From an uncultured Desulfuromonas sp. (GTDB lineage: Bacteria; Desulfobacterota; Desulfuromonadia; Desulfuromonadales; Desulfuromonadaceae), in contig NZ_OY787469.1 in NCBI RefSeq assembly GCF_963678835.1, positions 2,976,001-3,040,000 on the forward strand: a DNA stretch of 64,000 bases. Direction: 5' to 3'. Both the position numbers and the translations under genes were made by a program. The notes beneath the pieces were generated by a model. The model did no database searches. It saw nothing but the letters and a program-made list of their open reading frames with translations, and was not told the origin of the DNA. This document shows, one piece after another, positions 46,204-54,513 of the stretch; the stretch's first letter is position 1, and the number at the start of each line of letters is the position of its first letter.

Positions 46204-46668
46204 ATGAACTACTGGCTGATGAAATCGGAACCAGAAGCGTTTGGCATTGACAATCTGCAACAGATGCCGGAGCAAACCGAACATTGGGACGGCGTGCGCA
46301 ATTATCAGGCGCGTAATATGATGCGCGATGACATGAAGATCGGTGATCTGGCGTTTTTTTATCACTCCAACTGTGCCGAACCCGCTATCGTCGGTATCAT
46401 GGAAGTGGTCAAAGAGGGCTATCCCGATTTTACGGCGTTTGACCCCAACAGCAAATACTTTGACGCTAAAAGCGTTGGTGATAAACCGCGTTGGTTCATG
46501 GTCGATATCCGCTATGTTCGTCACCTCAAAAGGCCGATTGCGCTCAAGGAGCTCAAAGAGTATCCACAGCTTGACGGCATGCAGATCCTGCGCAAGGGGA
46601 ATCGACTGTCCATCACCCCCGTCAGCAAGGAGCATTGGGACTTTATTGTTGGTCTGGAAAACGCTTGA
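46204..46668 (+). CDS. EVE domain-containing protein
   Basis: 154 residues, a single EVE/PUA-like domain: YWLMKSEPEAFGIDNLQ, WDGVRNYQARNMMRDDMKIGDLAFFYHSNC, and WFMVDIRYVRHLKRPIALKELK. The aromatic cage of this fold reads modified bases in DNA or RNA; many members belong to modification-dependent restriction, but single-domain forms such as this are usually housekeeping. AGGAGACAGT precedes the ATG at 46204. The two downstream genes may share its transcript. Confidence 0.92.
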   Translation: MNYWLMKSEPEAFGIDNLQQMPEQTEHWDGVRNYQARNMMRDDMKIGDLAFFYHSNCAEPAIVGIMEVVKEGYPDFTAFDPNSKYFDAKSVGDKPRWFMVDIRYVRHLKRPIALKELKEYPQLDGMQILRKGNRLSITPVSKEHWDFIVGLENA

Positions 46669-46723
46669 GCTTCTAGGACGCGCATTGTGAACGCCCCTGG
46701 CAAAACACGGAGATTAAACCTGC

Positions 46724-47188
46724 ATGGAAATCACCCTGACCACACCAGCCCTGCTGTTTCCAGCTATCTCACTGCTGTTGCTGGCCTATACCAACCGTTT
46801 TCTGACCTTGGCCGCCCTGATCCGCAGTCTCTATGCCGAGTGGCGCGATAACCACGACCATGTGTTGTTCGGCCAATTGAAAAACCTGCGTAAGCGCGTG
46901 TTGCTCATCCGCACCATGCAGACCATGGGCATTGCCAGCCTGTTTTTGTGTGTGCTGGCCATGCTGTTGTTTTATTTCGAACTCATCCTGGCCGGAGAAG
47001 TCATTTTCGCTCTGAGCCTGGTCTTGTTAATGATCTCCCTCGGCTTGTCGGTGTATGAAATCCAGATTTCTGTTCATGCTCTGGATCTGCAACTCAAGGA
47101 TCTGGAGTCACCCCGGCCAGCCAACCCCAACGGCACCTGTCATCCGCAACCGGAACAACGTCCCCCCTCATCACTGGGAAATTCATAA
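46724..47188 (+). CDS. DUF2721 family membrane protein
   Basis: 154 residues. Three helices (PALLFPAISLLLLAYTNRFLTL, TMGIASLFLCVLAMLLFYFEL, LAGEVIFALSLVLLMISLGLSVY) with the RSLYAEWRDNHDH segment of the family between the first and second, and a hydrophilic tail. Function unknown. Its TAA overlaps the ATG of the next gene by one base. Confidence 0.88.
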   Translation: MEITLTTPALLFPAISLLLLAYTNRFLTLAALIRSLYAEWRDNHDHVLFGQLKNLRKRVLLIRTMQTMGIASLFLCVLAMLLFYFELILAGEVIFALSLVLLMISLGLSVYEIQISVHALDLQLKDLESPRPANPNGTCHPQPEQRPPSSLGNS

Positions 47189-47739
47189 TGACCTCGGCCA
47201 ATTGGAATCAACGCTGGAAAGAGCGCCAGGAGCGCCCCTTGCAGGCCGACAACTGGCTGCTCAAAATGCTGCCACTGCTGCCTGAAACAGGTACAGTGCT
47301 GGATATCGCCTGCGGCAGAGGGCGTAATGCCGTGTATCTGCAACAACACGGCTGGCAGGTCACAGCAGTGGACGGATCAGACGAGGCTCTGCATCAGCTT
47401 CAATCCGTTTGTCCGCAGATCATCACACGCCATCATGACCTCGATCAGCCTCTTGAACTGAGTCAGCGCTTTGATCTGGTGCTGCAGTTTTTCTTCCTTA
47501 ATCGCCGACAATTGCCTCATTTTATGCAGCAGGTGCGTCCCGGTGGCGCGATGATTGTGCGCACATTCAGCGATGCCGGAGAATTTGGCAGCAAGGGTGG
47601 TAACCCTGAGCACCGTCTGCAGCCGGGGGAATTGCTGGAGATTTTTTCACCATGGGAGATTCTTTGTCACGAAGAAGGGCTGGATCCGTCACACAAAGGG
47701 GGCAGTCTGGCCGGAATTGTTGCGCGGCGACCGCTTTAA
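47188..47739 (+). CDS. Class I SAM-dependent methyltransferase (TehB-like)
   Basis: 183 residues. Motif I VLDIACGRGRNAVYL, the acidic end of strand 2 in VTAVDGSDEALHQL, and FDLVLQFFFLNRRQLP. Short TehB-like methyltransferases of this kind act on small molecules or oxyanions; the substrate is not known. Translation is coupled to the DUF2721 gene (TAATG). Confidence 0.88.
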   Translation: MTSANWNQRWKERQERPLQADNWLLKMLPLLPETGTVLDIACGRGRNAVYLQQHGWQVTAVDGSDEALHQLQSVCPQIITRHHDLDQPLELSQRFDLVLQFFFLNRRQLPHFMQQVRPGGAMIVRTFSDAGEFGSKGGNPEHRLQPGELLEIFSPWEILCHEEGLDPSHKGGSLAGIVARRPL

Positions 47740-47775
47740 GAGGAAAGGTTTGGCTGAGCCTGAAGGAGTCCGTGA

Positions 47776-47979
47776 CTAAACAGGCTTCAGGCAGTGAAAA
47801 CTTTCCACCGTCCAGCGCCGGTAACGGCAATTGAAGCACGATATCTCTTCGTCTGCGACCCACTCATCTTCATCATCGGCGTGAAATTTTCCGCACTTTT
47901 GGGCGGCTTGAGCTGCTGCTTCGTCGTTCTGACGTCCTGGGACGAATTGACGGGTGCCGTTTTCCAGGTCTAACCACAT
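47776..47979 (-). CDS. Small cysteine-containing protein, unknown function
   Basis: 67 residues: WLDLENGTRQFVPGRQ, an acidic middle (HADDEDEWVADEE) and ISCFNCRYRRWTVESFHC, where CxxC plus a later Cys could bind iron or zinc. ACAGGAG lies 8-9 nt upstream of the ATG, and composition is normal for a real gene. No family is recognised. It overlaps nothing and is convergent with the methyltransferase gene. Repeat unit 5 ends about 20 bp upstream of its start. Confidence 0.65.
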   Translation of the reverse strand: MWLDLENGTRQFVPGRQNDEAAAQAAQKCGKFHADDEDEWVADEEISCFNCRYRRWTVESFHCLKPV

Positions 47980-48000
47980 TTACGATTCTCCTGTTTCTTT

Positions 48001-48690
48001 GGATAAGATCAAAGTCAAGGTCAAGGTCGCCGGGTTTCGCCCCGGCAGGCGACATCCTTTTGGCTTGCCGCCCAAAAGGATGCAAAAACCGGCTTAACTT
48101 CTCCTGAACCTGGCTACACCGACACTGAGGTTGTTTCCGTGAAGCTTCACGGATTCGGCTCGCCGCAACAAGGAGAATATTGGATAAACACGTCCTGTGT
48201 TTCCCAATAACGCAAGTCGAAAATGCGATTTCCGTCTTGCTTACACCATCAAAGATGGTGGTCGCCCGTCCATGGGCTCCACAGACGGTTTTCAACCTTC
48301 TGTCAGTTCGGCGAATCGTGCGTATCATCAGCTTTGGTGTAAAACTGTGATAACACAATGATGTCTCGTTCTATTTTTCCCGTGGCACCGATCTAATGGG
48401 TGGGACGGTGCCCACCCTACCATAGAGTGTTATTTAGCACCTGAACTCTCTCGTTCAGAAGCGCCGAACGTAAGGAACGTCGCTGTGATGGTTGTCGGCA
48501 AACTGTTTGAGCGCCAGCGAGTTTTTGCCGACATCACAGCGTAAGCGAATGAAGGGAGGGAACCCGCAGAGCGCAATGACGGGAGTCGATTTTGCGCCAC
48601 TTTTGTCGACGCAAAAGTGGCGCGACGTGTGGGCGCGGAAGCCCACGTCACGTGCGTACCAGAACTCGTGAACGGATGATTTCCATATGA
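48001..48690 (-). repeat. Palindromic repeat unit 5 (inverted, diverged)
   Basis: Read on the minus strand the modules run e-a-b-c-d. Stems differ from the array but stay paired: e1 GTGGGC/GCCCAC (array GCGGGC/GCCCGC), e2 GCCACTTTTG/CAAAAGTGGC, b GGGTGGG/CCCACCC, d1 CCTTTTGGGC/GCCAAAAGG-type. Module c is split by a nested element at about 48168-48303. The unit follows the stop of the kinase-like gene at 48725, the same relation as the array has to ybaK. Confidence 0.85.
48168..48303 (+). repeat. Second repeat family, copy nested in unit 5
   Basis: Interrupts module c of unit 5 between GGCTCGCCGC and TTCGGCGAATC. Contains CGAAAATGCGATTTCCGTC, TTGCTTAC and GTCGCCCGTCCA, shared with 59837-59993 and partly with 54418-54490, and ends with GGTTTTCAACC. 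Confidence 0.7.
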
Positions 48691-48724
48691 AATGCCCCCC
48701 TACAACACAACCGACAAAAGCAGC

Positions 48725-49468
48725 CTAATACTTCTTCAACTTCTGGCGCGTCAATGTCTGCCACTGGCCCTGCTCATTCTGCTCCACCAACAACACCGCC
48801 TGATGACGCAAGCGCACCACCTTCACCTTATCCATCAACATCACTTGTGCAGAGTCGGAAACGGCAACGCCCTCCTCGGTTTCAACTGCATCAATCCACG
48901 GATGATCCTTGAGCTCTTCAGCCATAAAGGTCACCCTGTCACCACTGAAAGCTACTTTGCCTTTAAGCCGTCCGTCCATGCCACCAAGACGCAAACCGAT
49001 GCCTGCCAAAGCGCCAATCACCCCTTGACCGGTGCCACCGTGCTCAGACAAATGCAAACCATTTTCCACCGCCATCTGATAGGCCAGAGTTTTATTCAAC
49101 ACCTCCAGCTTGGCGCGTTGGCCATAGGCAATTAATGCTTCAACATCGGCCAGGGCATCAACGACCGCGACACATAAACCGGGATCAGAACCTTCAGCAC
49201 TGTTATTGGCCAAAAACTGACTGCTCCAGTCGATGATCGCCCCTAGCTTGTCCGCATCAATGGTCGCCTCGAAACACATGGCGCTGTTGTGGGACGTGTA
49301 CGGCACATCCGGATGAACCAGCAACTGGTGACGGGTGATGTAACTGCACGTTCCCCAGCCCTGCTCTGCAATGGTCTGGGAGATTTGTGTGGCCAGCTCG
49401 CCCGTGCCACAGCTTTCCAGATTGTCGGTATCGTCAATCGAAATAAGAATCTTCATCAGTGCATCCAT
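48725..49468 (-). CDS. Stand-alone TiaS-like kinase-domain protein
   Basis: 247 residues. The N-terminus ILISIDDTDNLESCGTGELA and the segment HPDVPYTSHNSAMCFEA match the Thr18-Cyt34 kinase domain of archaeal TiaS (agmatinylcytidine synthetase); SEHGGTGQGVIGALAGIGLRL is a Gly-rich loop. The OB, zinc and tRNA-binding domains of TiaS are absent, so a tRNA substrate is unlikely. As the last gene of a transport operon it may phosphorylate the imported compound (inference). ATG 49468 overlaps the preceding stop as TAATG; ATG 49456 with GGAT upstream is an alternative. Confidence 0.7.
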   Translation of the reverse strand: MDALMKILISIDDTDNLESCGTGELATQISQTIAEQGWGTCSYITRHQLLVHPDVPYTSHNSAMCFEATIDADKLGAIIDWSSQFLANNSAEGSDPGLCVAVVDALADVEALIAYGQRAKLEVLNKTLAYQMAVENGLHLSEHGGTGQGVIGALAGIGLRLGGMDGRLKGKVAFSGDRVTFMAEELKDHPWIDAVETEEGVAVSDSAQVMLMDKVKVVRLRHQAVLLVEQNEQGQWQTLTRQKLKKY

Positions 49469-50019
49469 TATCGTGTTGAATCCTGAATCACGCCACGTGC
49501 TTTAAGTTGCCGCAACAACGGCGGCACACACAACGCGGCCAGGAATGAAAAGATCAGACTGCCGACACCATCAATGGCTGCGCGCTGCAACACCACCGTG
49601 CTGTCCATCCCCAGAAATGTCCCCTGAGTCCAGCTGAGAAAGAACTTGGTGCTTCCGGCAAGCAGCGCCACAACCACACATGTTGCGGCACTCCACAACG
49701 CCAATGGAAACAACAGCAAGGCTCCATCGATGACCAGGGCAGGAACGACAAACTTGGTCAGGATCAGCGGCCCGCCCTTGCCGAGACCAAGCGACATGGC
49801 CATCAGCCCGGCCAGCAGTCCGGTCATGGTTGCGCTCCAGCGGTAGCTGACACAACTGCGCGCCACCATCAGGCCAATGAGGGTGAAAAACATTGAATGG
49901 CCGGAGATCCCCAGATGCCAGCGAAACAGAATTTTGCACAGGATAATGGCTCCGGCACAAAAGCCGAGAAACAGGGCATCGCGCAACGGCAACCGATCCA
50001 GAAAACGTGGTGATGTCAT
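49468..50019 (-). CDS. Membrane protein, probable ECF S component
   Basis: 183 residues with about six helices (LFLGFCAGAIILCKILFRWHLG, FFTLIGLMVARSC, MTGLLAGLMAMSLG, VVPALVIDGALLLFPLALW, TCVVVALLAGSTKFFL, GVGSLIFSFLAALCVPPLL). Size, topology and place directly after an EcfT gene fit the substrate-binding S subunit of an ECF transporter. I do not recognise a known vitamin subtype. GGAGGAACA precedes the ATG at 50019, which overlaps the EcfT stop as ATGA. Confidence 0.7.
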   Translation of the reverse strand: MTSPRFLDRLPLRDALFLGFCAGAIILCKILFRWHLGISGHSMFFTLIGLMVARSCVSYRWSATMTGLLAGLMAMSLGLGKGGPLILTKFVVPALVIDGALLLFPLALWSAATCVVVALLAGSTKFFLSWTQGTFLGMDSTVVLQRAAIDGVGSLIFSFLAALCVPPLLRQLKARGVIQDSTR

Positions 50020-50663
50020 TGTTCCTCCATCCAGCAACTGCGGGGTCCATTTGTGAAGTTTCGGGCTCTGGCGGCCAACGCGATCTCATGGGCCAGACTC
50101 ATGGCAATCACCACGGCGGGTACCACCAAACAGCGCATCACCAGTGACCATTTCCACGGTTGCAACAACTGCTTCCACGCCAGAGGCACGCCACGCAACT
50201 GCTGCGCTTGATAAAGAATGCGCCATTCGCCAAGCACCAGCGGGAAAAAGTGCAGGCTGGCCGCAAGGACAAACGCGGCCTGATCCGGCATCCAGCGCGA
50301 AAAAGTGCGCGCCATGTGAGACGGCGGCACACACCAGCTCAGCACGATGGGCGGCATCAGGGTCAGCATCAATTGCAACGACACCTGAGCTGCCGGCACC
50401 ACACCCTGCTGGCCCTGTTTAAAACCGTAAAGCAGCAGCAACAGCAGCGTCTGCATAACAAAAGGGCGCACCAGCCGTTTTAATTGCCGCCACGGCACCC
50501 CGCACACCATCATCCACAACAGATTCACGACAATCATGGTCGAAATCCATCGCCCATCACGCACCAGAAATGCACAGCTCGACAACGCAATCGTCATCAG
50601 CAAATGGACGCCAACAGGCACGTTCAGCCGCGACTCGGGTTTATTGAGGACCGGTGCAGCCAT
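50016..50663 (-). CDS. ECF transporter T component (EcfT/CbiQ-like)
   Basis: 215 residues. Four to five helices (GVHLLMTIALSSCAFLV, ISTMIVVNLLWMMVCGVPW, PFVMQTLLLLLLYGFKQG, SLQLMLTLMPPIVLSW), then long cytoplasmic coupling helices (QAQQLRGVPLAWKQLL and HEIALAARARNFTNG) with the Arg-containing motifs that contact the ATPases; ARA replaces the usual ARG. It lies 10 nt after the ATPase stop and overlaps the S-like gene. Confidence 0.8.
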   Translation of the reverse strand: MAAPVLNKPESRLNVPVGVHLLMTIALSSCAFLVRDGRWISTMIVVNLLWMMVCGVPWRQLKRLVRPFVMQTLLLLLLYGFKQGQQGVVPAAQVSLQLMLTLMPPIVLSWCVPPSHMARTFSRWMPDQAAFVLAASLHFFPLVLGEWRILYQAQQLRGVPLAWKQLLQPWKWSLVMRCLVVPAVVIAMSLAHEIALAARARNFTNGPRSCWMEEQ

Positions 50664-50673
50664 AAACAGCGCA

Positions 50674-52080
50674 TCAACGCTTTTGCGTTTCAAAACGGCC
50701 TCCGTGAATGGCAAACACCTGGTCAAAATCGCACCATTGATCGCCGGACTCATGACTGGCGCAAATCACCGTCATCCCCTCATGACAATAACGCTCCATT
50801 AACTGGCGCACCCGGCGTTGATTGGTCGCATCCAGCCCGGCAAACGGGTCATCCATCAGCAACACTTTGGGCCGCGCCACAAGCACGGAGGCCAGTGCCA
50901 CCAGATGGCGCTGACCATAACTGAGTTGATGCGGAGAGGCGTGTTTGAGATGGGTAATCCCGCACTGTGCCAACACCTCATCGCACGCTTGATGACAGTC
51001 ACAGCGTGAATGTCCGGCCAGGCGATGACTTAAACTGACCTCATCCCAGACACTGGTCTCGGTCAACTGTTTATGCGGGTTCTGCATCATCAGTAACGCC
51101 GAGCCCTGCAACAGTTGAGGTGAGGGACAATGGCCCAGCACCCGTAACTCACCATCGCGGGGGGAGAGAAAACCGCACAGCGTTTGCATCAGAGTGCTTT
51201 TGCCACAGCCATTTTCGCCACACACCAGCATTTTTTCACCGGCAGTGAGGGTAAAGCTAGCGCCTTCCCACAGTGTTTTGCCTTCGTAGCCGACACTGAG
51301 ATTTTCAGCCTCAACCACGGCCTCTTTACCAGTGCTGGCGGAAAAAGACGGAAGCCTTGTCGGTGCCTCACTAAGCTCCGCAGGCACACGGCCAGCCAGC
51401 AATCGGCCGCCCTGCGCCAACGTCCAATACTGATCAATCAGATCGGCAAAGGGCTGGGAAGAATGCTCACACAACACCACGGCAATCCCCTGATTAAGCA
51501 ACCGACGCACCACGCGCACCAACTGCTGTTGCCCCTCTTCATCCAATTGTGCAACCGGTTCATCAAGGATCAGCACGCGCGGCTGCAACACCAGAACCGC
51601 AGCCATCAGCAGGCGATATTTCTGGCCCATGGACAAATGTGCAGTCGGCGTACACAATGAGACAGTAAGATTAACCAGCGCCAGCGCCTCCGCAACCCGT
51701 GCCCGCATCTGGGCAGGCGGCACGGCTTCGTTCTCCAGACCAAAAGCCACTTCGGCACCAACAGTGTGAGCAAACAACTGGGTTTCCGGATTCTGCAAAA
51801 CAAGCCCGACAGCCGCAAAGGGAAGATCCCCTTCGTGCCGTCGGGCTGAACTGGACACGCAGCCGTCCTGTTGTCCCCCCTCAAGCAGCCCTTTCATCGC
51901 CAAAGCCAGGGTCGATTTACCCTGGCCGGTGGCACCACACAAACAATGGCACTCACCGGCACGAATGGTCAGATTGATCCGGGAGAGGATCGGTTGCTGC
52001 ACTTGGTAGCTGAAGCTGAAATTTTCCAGCTTCAGCACCTCGGCGTTTTCAATGTTAGAAGTGGTATTCCACTCCGCCAT
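50674..52080 (-). CDS. ECF-type ABC ATPase, two fused nucleotide-binding domains
   Basis: 468 residues. Domain 1 (about 13-220): Walker A GATGQGKSTLALA, signature LSMGQKYRLLMAAVL, Walker B VLILDEPVAQLD. Domain 2 (about 255-465): GENGCGKSTLMQTL, LSYGQRHLVALASVL, VLLMDDPFAGLD, where Asp replaces the usual catalytic Glu. In this fused form one chain supplies both EcfA and EcfA'. The ATG at 52080 lies inside the last 26 bp of the TonB receptor gene; its ribosome site is weak, in line with coupled translation. It powers uptake with the T and S components downstream. Confidence 0.87.
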   Translation of the reverse strand: MAEWNTTSNIENAEVLKLENFSFSYQVQQPILSRINLTIRAGECHCLCGATGQGKSTLALAMKGLLEGGQQDGCVSSSARRHEGDLPFAAVGLVLQNPETQLFAHTVGAEVAFGLENEAVPPAQMRARVAEALALVNLTVSLCTPTAHLSMGQKYRLLMAAVLVLQPRVLILDEPVAQLDEEGQQQLVRVVRRLLNQGIAVVLCEHSSQPFADLIDQYWTLAQGGRLLAGRVPAELSEAPTRLPSFSASTGKEAVVEAENLSVGYEGKTLWEGASFTLTAGEKMLVCGENGCGKSTLMQTLCGFLSPRDGELRVLGHCPSPQLLQGSALLMMQNPHKQLTETSVWDEVSLSHRLAGHSRCDCHQACDEVLAQCGITHLKHASPHQLSYGQRHLVALASVLVARPKVLLMDDPFAGLDATNQRRVRQLMERYCHEGMTVICASHESGDQWCDFDQVFAIHGGRFETQKR

Positions 52081-54034
52081 AGACATACCGTCCCGGTTGC
52101 GGGAAACCATAACTCTGCTCATAGTCTTCGTCGAACAGGTTATTGACCCCGACATAGAGTTCGAGAGCTTCTTCAAGCAGTTTCTGGGTCAGTTTGACAT
52201 CCACCAGCGTAAATGCCGGAGTACGTCGTTGATTGGCGTCATCATCGTAAGAGTACTGATTGGCGACATACTGCACAGAAGCCTGAGCCGTCATATTCCA
52301 CGGCGTGTCATAGACAGATTCAAAGGTGACCCGGTCACGGGGGCGGTTCTGCAACTGGTGAATGTCACTGTCACTGGAACGGTCTTCCGATTCAAGGTAG
52401 GAGTAGCTCAAACGCAGCAGCAGATCATCAATGGCTTCATTTTCCAGTGCCACTTCAAAACCGTGGAACATGTACTCATCAGCATTTTTATTGATCTCGG
52501 TGACCTCATCCTTTTCGATGAAGTCTTTAGCGTCGTTGATAAAGCCGGTGAGGCTGAACAGCGTCTTGCCGGGAAGAGCCTGCTCAACACCCAACTCGTA
52601 GTGCATGGTATGTTCGGCATCAAGATCTTCGTTACCGCTGTCGATATCATACAACTGCTTGATGGACGGGAAACGCACCTTGCGAGCATGGTTGATCTTG
52701 AGACGGGTGCCGACCACCGGATCAAAGTGGAAGCCGATCAGGTAAGAATAGGCATCTTCATCGCCACCACTGCTGCGATCTTGAACATGATAGCCCATAC
52801 CGGCAACCATACCGGCTTTACCACCCAGTGCCACTTCGTATTCCAGAGCGACATTATACTGGTCAACATCTTCATTGTTTTTATAGTTAACGGCAACATT
52901 GTTTTTATCGACCTCAAAGCCTTTATCTTCCCAGTCATCGTTTTGAGTCGAGACCGCCAGGCTTAAACCACCGGCATCCTGAAGATCGGCATTAAGCTGA
53001 ATGGCACCGCCTGTCGTGCGTGTGGTGCTGTTGGACTCATAGGCACCTTTTTTGGCCTGTGATGAATAGGTGTTGTCGTCGTAACGGTTTTCTTCCAGTT
53101 CCAGTTCGTTGTAAAACCCCCAACCCCGAACAGTGAAACGATCCGTCGCCTTGTGACTGAATGCCAACTGAGACGACATGCCTTCGCTGTCATCCACACG
53201 CAGAAACTTTTCTTTTTTGGTAAAAGGATCGTTTTTATCGTAATTGGTTACGGCGGGTTTACCGTACTCCCCTTCCTGATAATTGACTGTCAAGCCCACC
53301 AGGGTCCTGTCCGTCACCTGAACATCGAGGTTGGTGAACACATTGGTCTGCTCAAAATCGCTGTTGTCACGCTCATCGCCATCCTCGGCCTTCGTGGGTG
53401 AAAAATGGTTGGACAACGGTGTGCCGTCACGGTCGATGCGACCGACACTGGCAAACGCATGCACTTTTTCCGTGCCGCCAACCAGGCTCAGCCGACCGAG
53501 AGCACTGTCTTCTTGACCGATCTCAGCAACGATCGAGCCGTGCAGACCCGGCTGGCCCTGCTTGGCGATGATGTTGATGATGCCGCCGTTACCGCCGGAA
53601 CCATACAACACCGATCCGCCGCCGGTCGTGACTTTGATCTGCTCGATGATCTCAACGGGAACCGTGCGCGGATCAAACTGGCCATCGTAGGTGGAATTGA
53701 GCGGAATGCCGTTGAGCAGAAACAGCACGTGACGCGTCCGAAAACCACGGATATCAATGCGGGGAACCCCATCAGCACCGTAACGCACATAGACACCGGG
53801 TACCAGCACCAGAGCATCTTCGAGAGTGCGAACACCGCGGTCCTTAAGGGTTGTTGCGTCAAGAGTGTACAGGGTTGCGACTTTTTCGGTTTCATTGCTC
53901 TCTGCAGAAACAACGATTTCTCCCAGTTCATAGCTGGGAACAGTAGCTTGTGCCGCCCATGACGTTGATGTCATGGCAACCAGGACCCCAAGGGTCAGAT
54001 ATAACATCAAGGCCTGATGCAGTTTCTTGCTCAT
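52055..54034 (-). CDS. TonB-dependent outer membrane receptor
   Basis: 659 residues. Signal peptide (LYLTLGVLVAMTSTSWAAQA), plug domain (about 35-155: EIVVSAESNETEKVATLY, DALVLVPGVYVRYGADG, IDIRGFRTRHVLFLLNGIPL, TTGGGSVLYGSGGNGGIINII), then a 22-strand barrel ending in aromatic YGGVEYHF. It imports a scarce ligand with energy from TonB. GGAG lies 8 nt before the ATG at 54034. First gene of a five-gene operon with an ECF transporter, so the ligand is probably a vitamin, cofactor or nucleoside-like compound rather than a siderophore. Confidence 0.92.
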   Translation of the reverse strand: MSKKLHQALMLYLTLGVLVAMTSTSWAAQATVPSYELGEIVVSAESNETEKVATLYTLDATTLKDRGVRTLEDALVLVPGVYVRYGADGVPRIDIRGFRTRHVLFLLNGIPLNSTYDGQFDPRTVPVEIIEQIKVTTGGGSVLYGSGGNGGIINIIAKQGQPGLHGSIVAEIGQEDSALGRLSLVGGTEKVHAFASVGRIDRDGTPLSNHFSPTKAEDGDERDNSDFEQTNVFTNLDVQVTDRTLVGLTVNYQEGEYGKPAVTNYDKNDPFTKKEKFLRVDDSEGMSSQLAFSHKATDRFTVRGWGFYNELELEENRYDDNTYSSQAKKGAYESNSTTRTTGGAIQLNADLQDAGGLSLAVSTQNDDWEDKGFEVDKNNVAVNYKNNEDVDQYNVALEYEVALGGKAGMVAGMGYHVQDRSSGGDEDAYSYLIGFHFDPVVGTRLKINHARKVRFPSIKQLYDIDSGNEDLDAEHTMHYELGVEQALPGKTLFSLTGFINDAKDFIEKDEVTEINKNADEYMFHGFEVALENEAIDDLLLRLSYSYLESEDRSSDSDIHQLQNRPRDRVTFESVYDTPWNMTAQASVQYVANQYSYDDDANQRRTPAFTLVDVKLTQKLLEEALELYVGVNNLFDEDYEQSYGFPQPGRYVYGGVEYHF

Positions 54035-54513
54035 CTGGATTCTCCATTCCTTCTGATAAATTTTTCTCGGTTGAAGCTGCGTTCCGTGCTTTGCGCTATA
54101 TGCCACGCTATACAACGCAGACGAAACAGCTCCTGTGACAGGTTGGAGAGATGAAGAGCAACATCCGTTCCAAGCGATTAATCGGCTGCAAATGCCCCAA
54201 ATGCGTTATATACGCAGATAATCACGAAATAGTTTCAAGCTGTTACATCCTGAGACAATGGCTCAAACTGAGCCACCATGTTCCATAATAGATCACTTTG
54301 GCAGAAAGTCGACTGCGGTCAACTTTTTATTGACACACCTGTAACACTCTCCTAATGTCAGACGATTAAAAGACACGCAACTGAACAGACTCCTCGCAAG
54401 AAATAAATTCTTAGCGGGGTGTTGAAAACAACCCATCCGGGGGCTTTTCAACGGCGCAAGCCGAAGATGCAATTTCCGTCTTACTGACATTAGGGAGCGA
54501 CACAGGAACATTC
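54035..54513. promoter_or_regulatory. Divergent regulatory region between the TonB operon and tetR
   Basis: 479 bp without a gene. Two operator-like palindromes: TGCGT-TATAT-ACGCA at 54202-54216 and TGGCTCA-AAC-TGAGCCA at 54259-54275 (7-bp arms, 3-nt spacer). The side next to tetR holds a copy of the second repeat family (54418-54490). No cobalamin or other riboswitch box is seen. Confidence 0.5.
54418..54490 (+). repeat. Second repeat family, copy upstream of tetR
   Basis: GTGTTGAAAACAACCCATCC, GGGGCTTTTCAACGGCGC and GATGCAATTTCCGTC match the copy at 59837 at most positions. It ends 24 bp before the tetR start. Confidence 0.7.

Larger units (their letters stand above)
47980..48724. other. 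745-bp gene-free stretch with repeat unit 5
   Basis: No gene is supported. Short frames at 47873-48358 and 48430-48651 are repeat translations. It holds the inverted fifth copy of the palindromic repeat and a nested second repeat. Confidence 0.85.

Noticed and set aside
54035..54510. Cobalamin riboswitch upstream of the TonB receptor
   Set aside because: No B12-box-like sequence on the transcribed strand; only protein-operator-type palindromes are seen.
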